The notes under the pieces: generated by a model
Database searches by the model: none
Told to the model about the DNA's origin: nothing
What the model saw: the letters and a program-made list of their open reading frames with translations, nothing else
Part shown: piece by piece, positions 24,476-33,249 of the stretch
How positions within the stretch are numbered: position 1 is the first letter of the stretch
How the letters are laid out: every line of letters starts with the position of its first letter
Position numbers and translations under genes: made by a program
Assembly: GCA_019686135.1 (NCBI GenBank)
Contig: JADGHL010000008.1
Location: 1-64,000 of the forward strand
Origin: Myxococcaceae bacterium
GTDB taxonomy: Bacteria; Myxococcota; Myxococcia; Myxococcales; Myxococcaceae
Reading direction: 5' to 3'
DNA: 64,000 nucleotides

Positions 24476-27042
24476 AGTTGTGCCGGTGTTTGGGCTTGCC
24501 TCGGATTTTCGGGCCAGTGGTGGCGGGGGTACCTGCGGGAGAGCTCTTTGCGCAAGGCGGGGTAGTGCCGCTCCCAGAAGCCGGCGAGGTCCGTGGTGAC
24601 CTGGACCGCGCGCTGGTTCGGCGCCAGAAGGTGTAGGACCAGCATGACCCGCCCACCGAGAACGGAGGGCCCCTGCGCGAGCCCGAAGAAGTCCTGGAGG
24701 CGGGACTCGATCCACGGCGGCTTGCCGCGCTCGTAGTGCACCTTCACCTGGCGATTGCCGGGCAGGGTTACCCGGTCCGGCGTCTGCGTCCGCCACAGCC
24801 TCGCCTGTTCGGGCGTGAAGTGCGCCTCGATGGATTGCAGCAGGTTCGCCTCGCGCAGCTCCTCGAACGACCGCGCGCCTTCGCACATCTCCTCCAGCGC
24901 CCGCCGGAGGAACCCGTCGTCCGGCGGTTCGAACCCGGCCTCGGGAAAGTGCTGCGCCAACAGCTCGATTCGCGCGAGCGTCGCCTCCAGCGCGTCCTGG
25001 TCCACGAAGCGCTCGACGCCCTCCGCGAGCGCGGCCTGCGCCAGGACCCGCGCGGTCTCTGGCCCCGGCGCGGCGGGCGTTCGCGTCTCTTCGAGCACCA
25101 GCGGCCCGTAGCTCATCCGGCGTACGTGCTCGACGCGGCCGTTCGCGGGGTTGAGCTCCCAGGTGTTCGTCTCGCTCAGCTCGTCGGGCGCGATCTCCAG
25201 GAGCCACTCGGGCTCGATCCGGCTGGCGATGCGCACCACCACGCCCGGCCCCCGCGCGTTGCTGCGCTCCTCGGCGTCCACCGCCACCATCAGCTCGGCG
25301 TCCTGCACCACGCTCGTCTCGGAGAGCGTGGCGGATCCGCCGCCGAAGAGGACGAGCTCGGACGAGCGCGGCCGCCGCCGGCGCGCGACCCGGTCGGGAT
25401 AGCCCGCCAGCACCGCCAGGCCGAGCGCCTGTTCGAAGCCTTCGGTCGTCCCGGGCGGTGGTTTCGACGCATCCACCGCGCGCACGAGCTGCCGGCGGAC
25501 CCGGTTCACGGCCTGCGTCGCGCCTGCATCCAGCGCCAGCGCGTTCAGCTTCGCGGGAGCGAAGTCCGCCGCCTCCGCCTGCTGGAAGCGCTCCACCATC
25601 TCGAGGAGATCGGACGGACCGGCCACCACGTCCGCCGCCACCGGCGCACCTCGACGGTCGCGCTGGAGCTCGGTCCGCGCCTCGCGCCGGATGTCCCGCT
25701 CGCCCAGCATCGCCGCGACCAGCGCGGCCTCCTTCGCCACGCCGCGGCCCTCTCCTTCCACGATCACCCGCGACAGCCTGGGGTGGAGCGGGAACCGGAG
25801 CAGCCGCCGGCCGATCGCCGTCACTTCGCCGTGCGCGTCCACCGCGCCCAGCCGCCGCAGGAGCTCCTCGGCCGCCTCCAGCGACGAAGCGGGTGGGGGT
25901 TCGAAGAAGGGGAACGTCTTCAGGTCGGTGATCCCGCTGGCGCGCAACGACAGCACCGTCTCGGCGAGATCAAGCCGGCGGATCTCCGGGACGTCGTGAT
26001 CGGGCCGGGTGTCGAAGTCGTGCCGCGTAAAGAGGCGGAGGCACACGCCGGCGCGTGTCCGTCCGGCGCGCCCGGCCCGCTGCGTCGCCGAGGCCTTGCT
26101 CACCTTCGCCACTTTCAGTACGGGCAGGCCCGACCACGGCGAGTGCGACGCGAGCCGCGCCAGCCCGGAGTCGATCACCGCCGCCACGCCTTCGATCGTC
26201 ACGGACGTCTCGGCGACGTTGGTGGAGAGGATGAGCTTGCGTGCCTTCGACGGCCGCACGGCGCGGTCCTGTTCGGCAGGCGGAAGGTCGCCGTGCAGCG
26301 CGTGCACTTCGATGCCGTGCCGGGTGGCGAAGTCTTCGCAGGCCTCCCGCGCGCGGCGGATCTCCTTGGCGCCGGGCAGGAAGACCAACACGTGCCCATC
26401 GAGGCCGCTTGCCACCAGCCGCTTGAGCGCGGCGGCGACCTGAGTTTCGAGGTGCCGGTCGTCGGGCTGGGCGAGGTGCTCGATCGTCACCTCGAAGCGG
26501 CGACCCTCGGAGCGGAGTGTCGTGCAGTTGCCCAGGTACTGCGCAATCGGCGCAGCCTCGAGCGTCGCGGACATCGCCACGATCCGGAGGTCCGGCCGGC
26601 GCGTCTCCTGCAGCCGCCGCAGCAGCGCGAGCGAAATGTCCCCGGCCAGGTGCCGCTCGTGGAATTCGTCGAGCACCACCACGCCGACCCCGCGAAGATC
26701 GGGATCGACCAGCAGCCTGCGGCCGAGCACGCCCTCGGTGACGAAGCGCAGCCGCGTGGATGGACCGCTGACGTCCTCGAAGCGGATCTGGTAACCGACC
26801 CGTTCTCCGACGCGCTCCCCCAGCTCCTCGGCGACGCGCGCGGCGGCCAGGCGCGTCGCCAGCCGGCGCGGCTGGAGGACGACGATCTCCCGGTCACCGC
26901 CGATCCCCGCCTCGAGCAACGCCCGCGGCACGCGCGTCGTCTTGCCGGCGCCGGGCGGCGCTTCGAGCACGAGCGAACGCTCCTGTCGCAGATGCGCGAC
27001 GATCTCCGGGAGGAGGGGATCGATGGGGAGGGAGACCTGCAC
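24460..27042 (-). CDS. hrpB: ATP-dependent RNA helicase HrpB
   Basis: This 860-residue DEAH-box helicase has Walker A APPGAGKTTRVP (residue about 30), DEFHERHL (DEAH-like motif II), SATLEAAP (motif III), LSTNVAETSVTIEG and QRAGRAGRTRAGVC (motif VI). The HrpB-specific C-terminal domain with VKVHYERGKPPWIESRLQDFFG closes the protein. The start is a GTG that overlaps the stop of the upstream gene by one base (TAGTG), so expression is coupled. The cellular substrate of HrpB is poorly known. Confidence 0.95.
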   Translation of the reverse strand: MQVSLPIDPLLPEIVAHLRQERSLVLEAPPGAGKTTRVPRALLEAGIGGDREIVVLQPRRLATRLAAARVAEELGERVGERVGYQIRFEDVSGPSTRLRFVTEGVLGRRLLVDPDLRGVGVVVLDEFHERHLAGDISLALLRRLQETRRPDLRIVAMSATLEAAPIAQYLGNCTTLRSEGRRFEVTIEHLAQPDDRHLETQVAAALKRLVASGLDGHVLVFLPGAKEIRRAREACEDFATRHGIEVHALHGDLPPAEQDRAVRPSKARKLILSTNVAETSVTIEGVAAVIDSGLARLASHSPWSGLPVLKVAKVSKASATQRAGRAGRTRAGVCLRLFTRHDFDTRPDHDVPEIRRLDLAETVLSLRASGITDLKTFPFFEPPPASSLEAAEELLRRLGAVDAHGEVTAIGRRLLRFPLHPRLSRVIVEGEGRGVAKEAALVAAMLGERDIRREARTELQRDRRGAPVAADVVAGPSDLLEMVERFQQAEAADFAPAKLNALALDAGATQAVNRVRRQLVRAVDASKPPPGTTEGFEQALGLAVLAGYPDRVARRRRPRSSELVLFGGGSATLSETSVVQDAELMVAVDAEERSNARGPGVVVRIASRIEPEWLLEIAPDELSETNTWELNPANGRVEHVRRMSYGPLVLEETRTPAAPGPETARVLAQAALAEGVERFVDQDALEATLARIELLAQHFPEAGFEPPDDGFLRRALEEMCEGARSFEELREANLLQSIEAHFTPEQARLWRTQTPDRVTLPGNRQVKVHYERGKPPWIESRLQDFFGLAQGPSVLGGRVMLVLHLLAPNQRAVQVTTDLAGFWERHYPALRKELSRRYPRHHWPENPRQAQTPAQLGRKQ

Positions 27043-28490
27043 TAGCGCTCAGTGGGACCGGACGGGTCGATCGGTTCGCCGGCGTCAGCCGCCTTCTTCC
27101 TGCGACCGCGCTTCTTCGAGGCTGTGCCTGTCTGCGCCCCCGCGCCGGTGGCACCGCCGGCTCGAACGCCAGTTTCCGCGCGCGCGTCATCGGCGTCGGG
27201 TCGACTTGACCCGTCGGTTCGTTCATCGCCAACCGTCAGCGTGTCCGTACTCCCCCGCGCGCCGGTGCCAACTCGCGCATGACGACCCGTCCGTGCGTCG
27301 GCCGCGGCACCCGGCTGAGCGTCTTCGCCTGCTGGCGTTTCACCGCTCCGCTCTGCGGCAGCGCCCCATCGCGCATGACGATTTGTCCGTGCGTCCGCCG
27401 CGGCACCCGGCTGAGCGTCTGCGCGTGCTGGCGCCTCACCGCCCCGCTGCGCCGCCGCGCCATATCGCTCATCACGGCCCGTCGATGCGTCTGCCCCGGT
27501 ACCCGCCTGAACGTCTTCACCATTCTCCCGCACACCAGCGCTCGACCGCGCGTCACTGGCGGCCTCAGCTTCAGCGTCCGCGGGTGGATGACGGCTCGCT
27601 CGTGCGTCCGCGTTCGGCTGTGCAGTAGCGCTCGCTCCCGCATCAGCGCTCGGGTTCTCCCGGACGTCATGACCTGTCTCCGCGGTGTCGCCTCCTCGCG
27701 CGTCATCGTGCGCTGGTGCGACGATGTCTGCGGACCCGGTGGCGGACACGGCGTCGTCCAGGGACGGAGGTTCGCCCTCGACCGGCGTCGCGGTCTTCGC
27801 GCGCTTCTTCGGTTTCATCGCCAGCCCGGAGGCCTCGAACGCTCCGCGCATCGGCAACAGCGCCGCCTCTGCGATCAGCCGGGCCTGACGGATCGCCTGG
27901 TCGACGGCCTCCGCGCCTTCGATGAGCTCCCGGCGGATGGGCGCGGCCTCACCCGGCGGGAGACCTTCGGTGCTGAACGACTGGATGTACTCGGACCAGG
28001 CTTTTGCGATGTTCCCAATCACCGGGCCCGCGAACGCAAAGTCCTCGGTCGCCAGCATCCGGCTCACGTAGCTGGTCCGAAGCCGCTTCTCGAAGTCCTT
28101 CTGGAACTTCTCCACCACCTCGCGCGGCGCCTTGCGCAGCGCGGGGAGCTTCTGGTGCGGAAAGAGCGCTTCGATGACTGGTGACCGGCTGCTCACGTGG
28201 AAGGTGATCCCCGCCACCAGCTTCTCCAGCGCGTCCACCCACGCGTTCTGCAGCGCCGCGGCGAACTCGAGGCGCAGCTCGGAGAGCTCGGGCAATCCGC
28301 GGGCGCGCTCCAGCAGTCCGGCGGCCGGCCTGCGCGCCTCGTCGACCACCGCCAGGGCCGCCTCCATCCAGCCCTTCTCCCGCTCGTGGCCGCGCTTCTG
28401 GGACAGCTCGGCGGTCGCCGCGGCGAGCCGTTCGGCGAACTGTTCTGCGAAGCGCAGCAGGTCCACGGCTTCGATCGAGGAGAGCGCCAT
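27042..28490 (-). CDS. Unknown protein: helical N-domain plus repeat-rich basic-ended tail
   Basis: This 482-residue protein starts at MALSSIEAVDLLRFAEQF. Residues 1-235 are mostly helical and look folded and conserved. From about residue 250 the sequence is Ala/Asp/Gly/Arg-rich and includes a near-exact 32-residue tandem repeat. It ends in KKRGRRKKAADAGEPIDPS, a strongly basic patch that could bind nucleic acid. It is coupled to hrpB by a one-base stop/start overlap, so an RNA-related role is a fair guess but no more. No family is recognised. Confidence 0.72.
   Translation of the reverse strand: MALSSIEAVDLLRFAEQFAERLAAATAELSQKRGHEREKGWMEAALAVVDEARRPAAGLLERARGLPELSELRLEFAAALQNAWVDALEKLVAGITFHVSSRSPVIEALFPHQKLPALRKAPREVVEKFQKDFEKRLRTSYVSRMLATEDFAFAGPVIGNIAKAWSEYIQSFSTEGLPPGEAAPIRRELIEGAEAVDQAIRQARLIAEAALLPMRGAFEASGLAMKPKKRAKTATPVEGEPPSLDDAVSATGSADIVAPAHDDARGGDTAETGHDVRENPSADAGASATAQPNADARASRHPPADAEAEAASDARSSAGVRENGEDVQAGTGADASTGRDERYGAAAQRGGEAPARADAQPGAAADARTNRHARWGAAAERSGETPAGEDAQPGAAADARTGRHARVGTGARGSTDTLTVGDERTDGSSRPDADDARAETGVRAGGATGAGAQTGTASKKRGRRKKAADAGEPIDPSGPTER
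27255..27560 (-). repeat. 96-bp tandem repeat encoding a 32-residue unit
   Basis: Three clear copies have exact 96-bp spacing (the GCGCAT/GCTCAT blocks begin at 27275, 27371 and 27467). They encode units such as ADAQPGAAADARTNRHARWG plus AAAERSGETPAG, and EDAQPGAAADARTGRHARVG plus its tail. More decayed copies continue upstream in the gene. The frame is maintained. Confidence 0.85.
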
Positions 28491-28531
28491 GCGCGAGCCA
28501 TCTATCACGAAGCGGCGATCCGTCTGATGGG

Positions 28532-29227
28532 TCAGCGCCCCTCCAGCACCGCGCGCAGCGCGCCGGGTTGGGAGAGATCGTCGAACGCCCACTTCGCGCC
28601 GCAGGCGATCAGCTCGGAGGGGCGGAAGGAACCGGTTCCGACGCCCACGCACTCGCCGCCGATGGCCAGGGCCGCCGCGACGTCTTTGGGCGTATCGCCG
28701 ATCACCACGACCCGGCACTCGGACAAGGGCACGCCCAGCGCCCGCGCGCCACGCTCGGCGCCGATGCGGATGAGGGTGGGGCGGTCCTCGTGGTCGCACC
28801 CGAAGCCGCCGAAGCCGAAGCGATGGTAGATGCCCACGCGCTCCAGCTTGACCCGCGCGCCCTCGCGGATGTTCCCGGTGCCCAGCCCGACCGCGCAGTG
28901 GGGGCGCTCCTGCGCCGCGTCCAGCACCTCCCGCATCCCTCGGTGCAGGAAGTAGCGCGAATCCTCCATGCGCCGGACCTCCTCTTCGAGCAGCGCGACG
29001 TAGTGGCCGAGCACCCGGTCGATCTCCGCGTCACTGTCCGGCGCACCGATCGCCCGGAGCCCGTTGCGGACGATCGCCCGGTCGGTCATCCCGTCGAAGC
29101 GGAAGCCGCGGCAGGCGTCCTCGCGCTGGTAGACGACCTCGAACACCCGCTCGAGCGCGCGCCGCCCGGCACCTCCGGTGGTGACGAGGGTGCCGTCGAT
29201 GTCGAAGAGCAGCACGGTGGGACGCAT
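28532..29227 (-). CDS. HAD-superfamily phosphatase
   Basis: This 231-residue protein has motif I LLFDIDGTLVTTGG (nucleophile Asp9), motif II Thr in VGLGTGNIREGARVKLERVG, and motif IV VVVIGDTPKDVAAALAIGG. The cap region is helical, as in phosphoglycolate-phosphatase-like enzymes (Gph/PgmB type). The substrate is unknown. ATG 29227 is chosen because it starts right at motif I. It lies 41 bases upstream of the next minus-strand gene. Confidence 0.9.
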   Translation of the reverse strand: MRPTVLLFDIDGTLVTTGGAGRRALERVFEVVYQREDACRGFRFDGMTDRAIVRNGLRAIGAPDSDAEIDRVLGHYVALLEEEVRRMEDSRYFLHRGMREVLDAAQERPHCAVGLGTGNIREGARVKLERVGIYHRFGFGGFGCDHEDRPTLIRIGAERGARALGVPLSECRVVVIGDTPKDVAAALAIGGECVGVGTGSFRPSELIACGAKWAFDDLSQPGALRAVLEGR

Positions 29228-29329
29228 CGCGCTGGAAGTAGCGCACCACGCGCCGCCCCGCCACGGGCGTCGCCGCCCTCCCACGCGGCCGCGGGCGCCT
29301 GCACGCCCGCTCGCGCAGCCGCGCAGACC

Positions 29330-31561
29330 TCACCGCTCGCGGCGCCGCCGCGACCCGCGCGCCATCCAGACGAACGCCGCTGCCACCGCCCACGGCGCGA
29401 GGCCCTCTGCGCCGGCGCTGCAGCCACACCCGACGTCGTTCTGCACGGGCGCCGTGCCCGCGTCGGGAGGCGGGATGTAGATGCTGCTGCCGCCGTCCTT
29501 TCCGCCCGAATGTCCGCCTGCATCCGGCGGCGGCATGCCGTTCGGCTGGCAGAACGCGGTCGATCCCTGCTGCACGCACGCCTCGCCGGGCGGGCACACG
29601 GCGGAGGTTGGGTCGCACAGGTTGCGGCACGTGCCCCCCACGCAGATGAGCCCCTGGGCGCAGGCGTAGACCTCACCGGCGATGGCGCCGCACGCCTGGC
29701 CCGCGCTCGCGAGCTGATCGCCGCACGCGCAGATGCCCACGCCCGGCGCGGCCTCCACGCACGTGCTGCAAACGGGCGAGGCGAGCGCGCAGGGCTCGTA
29801 GCACCGGTTGGACACGCAGATGAGCCCGGCGTTGCAGCCGCCGGCGGAGTTGCACGGGCTGCAGCGCTGGCCGGGGATCATCGACGGCATGCAGACCGCC
29901 TCGCCGTCCACCGACTGGCACATCTCGCCGGGCTGGCAGGTGGCGTCGTTCCCCAGCTCGCACTTCGCCCGACAGGTCTTCGGTGTGCCCACGCACGCGG
30001 TGCCCTGGACGCAGACGCGAAGTCCGTTGGCGAACTGTCCGCAGGGCTGTCCCGCCACGGAAGTCTCTCCAGGGCATGCGCAGACGCCGCTGCCGTCGCC
30101 GCTGTCGAAGCACGCGGTGCACGCACCCGGGTTGGCGGGGTTGCACGTCGCGTGGCAGCGCCCGGACCCGGGCGTGGGACTGCCCGTGCAGGTGTAGCCC
30201 TCCTGGCACGGGTTGTTCGGATCGCACGGTTCGCAGGCGCCCTTGCCCTGCTGGGGGTAGCAGATGGCGTCGTTGGTGCCCTTCACTCCGACGCAGGCGA
30301 AGCCGCTGCCGCACTGGGGGTTGGAGCAGCTCTGGCATTCGCCCGGGCCGCTGGTGGCGCAGCAGGCCCGGCAATACGCCTCGGAGGATGTGCCGATGCA
30401 GACCGAGCACGCCTTGCAGTAGACGGAGACTTCGCAGCGATCGCCCGGGTTGCCGGTGGCGGTGCACATCCCGCCGCTGCACACGTAACCGACCGCGCAG
30501 TCGCTGTTCGACGTGCACTGTGGCGCGGGGCACACGTTGTTGGGCGCGCACACGCTGGACGTCGTGCCCTGCACGCAGCTGTAGCCGCTGCCGCAGTCGG
30601 CGTTGGTCATGCACGTCCGCGTGCACCAGTTCTGCGGCCCGTTGGTCACGCACTGGCCGGTGGAGCACTGGCTCCCGGCCGTGCAGAACTTGCAGAGATC
30701 GACCGCGCCGACGGGCGGCAGGCACGCCTTCCCCGAGGGCAGCGCGTTCTGGCACGTGTAGCCGGTGGGACACGTGGAGGACGTGGTGCACGTCTGGGTG
30801 CAGATCTTCGTCGGCGCGCCGGAAGCGCCGCGGCAGCTGGGGGCGGACGGACCGCACTGCGAATCGGCGGTGCACGGATCGCCCTGGCTCCCGAGCGGGC
30901 CGCCGCCGGTGCCGGGATACACCGCGCAGAGATCGGCGATGTCGTAGCTCGTGAGGTTGCGTTTGATCTCGCCGACGTTCGAGTCGTAGTAGGCGTACAT
31001 CACCGCGGTCGTCGGCGAGGAGTGATCCAGCCCGAGGAAGTGCCCGGCCTCGTGGGTGACGATGCTCTCCACGTCGACCTGGAACCCGGCGAGCCCGCCC
31101 ACCTTCCAGGTGACGTTGTTGTTGAGCTCCATGTCCGCGTCGATGATCTGCCCGCTCGACGTGTAGAAGCTGGTGGTGGTCAGCCCCAGCGTCTGCTGCC
31201 CGTGGGTCCAGTTGGATCCGCCGAGCCAGATCACGTTGTTCACCATGTCGCTGCCGTCGACCGCGGCCAGGCCGGAGGGGGAGGTGAACGTCCCGGTGAA
31301 GGTGGAGTTCCATCGCGTGGGGCCGTTGCCGTTGCAGTTGGTGACCTGCGAGGAGGTCCAGCGGGCGAACCCCGACTTCACCGCCGGCAGCACCACGGTC
31401 GAGAACGTGCACGGGTTGGACGCGCAGGAGATCGACGAGTGGTTGAAGACCCGGTAGGGGATGGGGGAGGTGACCTGCCACTTGTGGCCGCTCGGATCGC
31501 CCAGCGCCGAGGCCGCGACGAGCAGGACGCTGCAGGTGATAAGGCGCATCGGTGTCCTCAT
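29330..31561 (-). CDS. Secreted Cys-rich metzincin protease with MYXO-CTERM tail
   Basis: This 743-residue protein starts MRTPMRLITCSVLLVAASALG (signal peptide). The catalytic domain (residues about 25-215) carries the metzincin zinc site HEAGHFLGLDH (His170, 174, 180) followed by an MYAYYD Met-turn. After it come about 450 residues of Cys-rich repeats (patterns such as CxxDSQCG and GYTCQNA), an Asp-Ala-Gly linker, and the MYXO-CTERM tail (GCGCS, helix, SRRRRER). The start overlaps the stop of the upstream gene (ATGA), so they are made together. It is likely a surface or released protease with an extracellular binding region. Confidence 0.9.
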   Translation of the reverse strand: MRTPMRLITCSVLLVAASALGDPSGHKWQVTSPIPYRVFNHSSISCASNPCTFSTVVLPAVKSGFARWTSSQVTNCNGNGPTRWNSTFTGTFTSPSGLAAVDGSDMVNNVIWLGGSNWTHGQQTLGLTTTSFYTSSGQIIDADMELNNNVTWKVGGLAGFQVDVESIVTHEAGHFLGLDHSSPTTAVMYAYYDSNVGEIKRNLTSYDIADLCAVYPGTGGGPLGSQGDPCTADSQCGPSAPSCRGASGAPTKICTQTCTTSSTCPTGYTCQNALPSGKACLPPVGAVDLCKFCTAGSQCSTGQCVTNGPQNWCTRTCMTNADCGSGYSCVQGTTSSVCAPNNVCPAPQCTSNSDCAVGYVCSGGMCTATGNPGDRCEVSVYCKACSVCIGTSSEAYCRACCATSGPGECQSCSNPQCGSGFACVGVKGTNDAICYPQQGKGACEPCDPNNPCQEGYTCTGSPTPGSGRCHATCNPANPGACTACFDSGDGSGVCACPGETSVAGQPCGQFANGLRVCVQGTACVGTPKTCRAKCELGNDATCQPGEMCQSVDGEAVCMPSMIPGQRCSPCNSAGGCNAGLICVSNRCYEPCALASPVCSTCVEAAPGVGICACGDQLASAGQACGAIAGEVYACAQGLICVGGTCRNLCDPTSAVCPPGEACVQQGSTAFCQPNGMPPPDAGGHSGGKDGGSSIYIPPPDAGTAPVQNDVGCGCSAGAEGLAPWAVAAAFVWMARGSRRRRER

Positions 31562-32139
31562 CGCGCCGCCCCCGTCTTCTTCACCGCCGCGCGAATGCGG
31601 GCGAGGAACTGTTCGGCCGTGCCGAGGTCTTCGACGTTGTGGACGTCGCGGACCACCGGCCTCGCGTCATGGCCTACTGCATAGAAGGCGATCCCGCGCA
31701 GGTCCCGTTCGGCTCGGAGCTCACCGAGCGCGTTCCGCTTCAGCAGCACCTTCCCCGCTGCGAGCCCGGAGACGATGAAGCCGTTCGGATCGTCCCCCGG
31801 GTGTTCGAGGAAGAGGACCACGTCGTCGCCCAGCTCGAAGCGCGCCGCGCCGGATACGTGCTGGCCGATGTCGCCGACGATGCCGCCCGGTTGCCGCACC
31901 AGGATGGTGGGGCCCACGCGGCCCTTGAGCGTCTCGGTGACCTGAAGCTCGGTGAAGGTCTGGATGCGGCGGTGCGCATCGTCCCAGCGCGACTGCTGGG
32001 CCACCACCCTGCCGCGGACGATCACCGGGACGATCGCCGAGAGCTCCTCGAACGTGGCGGCCTTCACCACCGTGGCGCGCGCATCGAGCGGAAGCGCCAG
32101 CGCCGCGAGTGCGAGAGCGAGGGTGAGGGTACGTGCCAT
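31558..32139 (-). CDS. Secreted protein coupled to the metzincin gene
   Basis: This 193-residue protein has a signal peptide (MARTLTLALALAALALPLDARA). A single beta-rich domain follows: VVKAATFEELSAIVPVIVRG, then FTELQVTETLKGRVGPTILV, GDDVVLFLEHPG and FIVSGLAAGKVLL. Its ATGA overlap with the next gene suggests it helps, inhibits or chaperones that protease. That is inference from position only; no characterised family is recognised. Confidence 0.8.
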   Translation of the reverse strand: MARTLTLALALAALALPLDARATVVKAATFEELSAIVPVIVRGRVVAQQSRWDDAHRRIQTFTELQVTETLKGRVGPTILVRQPGGIVGDIGQHVSGAARFELGDDVVLFLEHPGDDPNGFIVSGLAAGKVLLKRNALGELRAERDLRGIAFYAVGHDARPVVRDVHNVEDLGTAEQFLARIRAAVKKTGAAR

Positions 32140-32194
32140 GCGATGTGCTCCTCCAACCGGGCCCGGTCGGAGAGCAGCCTACCAGCATGGGCCG

Positions 32195-32805
32195 CTACGG
32201 CTGCATCTGGGTGAGGCGCTGCTGGATCGCTTCGCGCAGGGACGCGGAGGGCTCGCGTTCGAGCTGCGCCTCGAGCGCCGCCTGGGCCTCGGCCCCTCCC
32301 GCAAGCCCCAGCCCGCGCACCGCCGCGGCACGCACGCCGGATCGGGAGACTCGAGGAGCGGACGGAGATCGGAGACGGCCGCGGCTCCCAGGCGCCGTGC
32401 CAGCGCGATCGCCGCCGCGGAGCGGATCGCCGCGCCTTCGGACTCGTCGCGGACGATGCTGCGGAGCGCGTCCGCCGCGGCGGCTTCGGGGATCCACGCC
32501 AGCCCGTCGATCGCACGAAGCCGCGTGTCGAGCGGAGCCCGGGCATCGCTCGCGGTGGTCGAGAGGATCGAGGCCGTCCCGTCCGGAGCGCACGACCACT
32601 CCGCGGCGGTGGCGCCGATCGTCAGCATCGACGCGACGTCGCGCTGAGGAGCCCTCGGCCGCGGCGTGCGCGGGCCGTTGCCCGCATCCGGCGCGCGGGG
32701 GGAGGAGCGATGCGGAAGCGGCGTGCCCTCCGCGCGGCTGGCGCACGCCGTCGAGGTGAACAGCCCTGCGAAGACCACCGCGCGCGCGAACTCCCGGCCG
32801 AGCAC
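32195..32805 (-). pseudogene. HEAT-repeat lipoprotein gene with a single-base frameshift
   Basis: A GTG at 32805 opens MLGREFARAVVFAGLFTSTAC, a lipoprotein signal. HEAT-like helices follow in this frame up to SDLRPLLESPDPA. At about 32337 the pattern leaves this frame and continues in the next: VRAAAVRGLGLAGGAEAQAA, then LEREPSASLREAIQQRLTQMQP and a stop at 32195. Adding one base in GCGTGCGT restores a single 203-residue protein. Left unshifted, the first frame runs to 32179 with an Arg/Ser-rich nonsense tail. It may be a true mutation or a sequence error. Confidence 0.75.
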
Positions 32806-32840
32806 GGCGCCGTTATACTGACGCCCTCCCCCGGAGTTCC

Positions 32841-33233
32841 ATGGCCGGCCGCGTCGTCTTCTTCGTCCAGAACGGAAGTTTCGAGTCGGCCTTCCAGGTA
32901 TCGACGATGGCGCTCACCGCCTCTGCGATGGGAGACGAGGTCTACGTCGTCTTCGCGTGGGACGCGCTGAGGCAGCTGGCGCGCCAGAGCTTCGGCGTCC
33001 CGCAGTCAGACCGCGAGCGCGTCGAGCAGGCCCGCGCCGAGGGTCTGCGTCTGCCATCGCCGATGAAGATGCTGCAGGAGGCACGCGGCCTCGGCGCGAA
33101 GCTCTTGGCCTGCGACTCGACCGTGAAGATCTGCGGGCTCGATCCCGCGCAGCTCGGCGGGATCCTGGACGAGGTGATGGGGCTCCCGTCGATCTGGCGC
33201 CTGACCGAAGGCGCGCGGACGCTCAGCTTCTGA
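32841..33233 (+). CDS. DsrE-family protein
   Basis: This 130-residue protein starts MAGRVVFFVQNGSFESAFQVSTMALTASAMGDEVYVVFAWDALRQL, the opening strand and helix of DsrE/peroxiredoxin-like folds. Two Cys residues lie near the C-terminal half (KLLACDSTVKICGLDP). The first is where sulfur-relay members keep their active Cys. A sulfur-transfer or redox role is possible; no dsr genes are nearby. It is divergent from the frameshifted HEAT gene with only 35 bases between them. Confidence 0.82.
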   Translation: MAGRVVFFVQNGSFESAFQVSTMALTASAMGDEVYVVFAWDALRQLARQSFGVPQSDRERVEQARAEGLRLPSPMKMLQEARGLGAKLLACDSTVKICGLDPAQLGGILDEVMGLPSIWRLTEGARTLSF

Positions 33234-33249
33234 CGCGCAACCTCTAGAG

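Noticed and set aside
28568-31684. 1038-residue plus-strand frame
   Set aside because: It lies opposite the HAD phosphatase and the metzincin, both with clear motifs, and it crosses their boundary.
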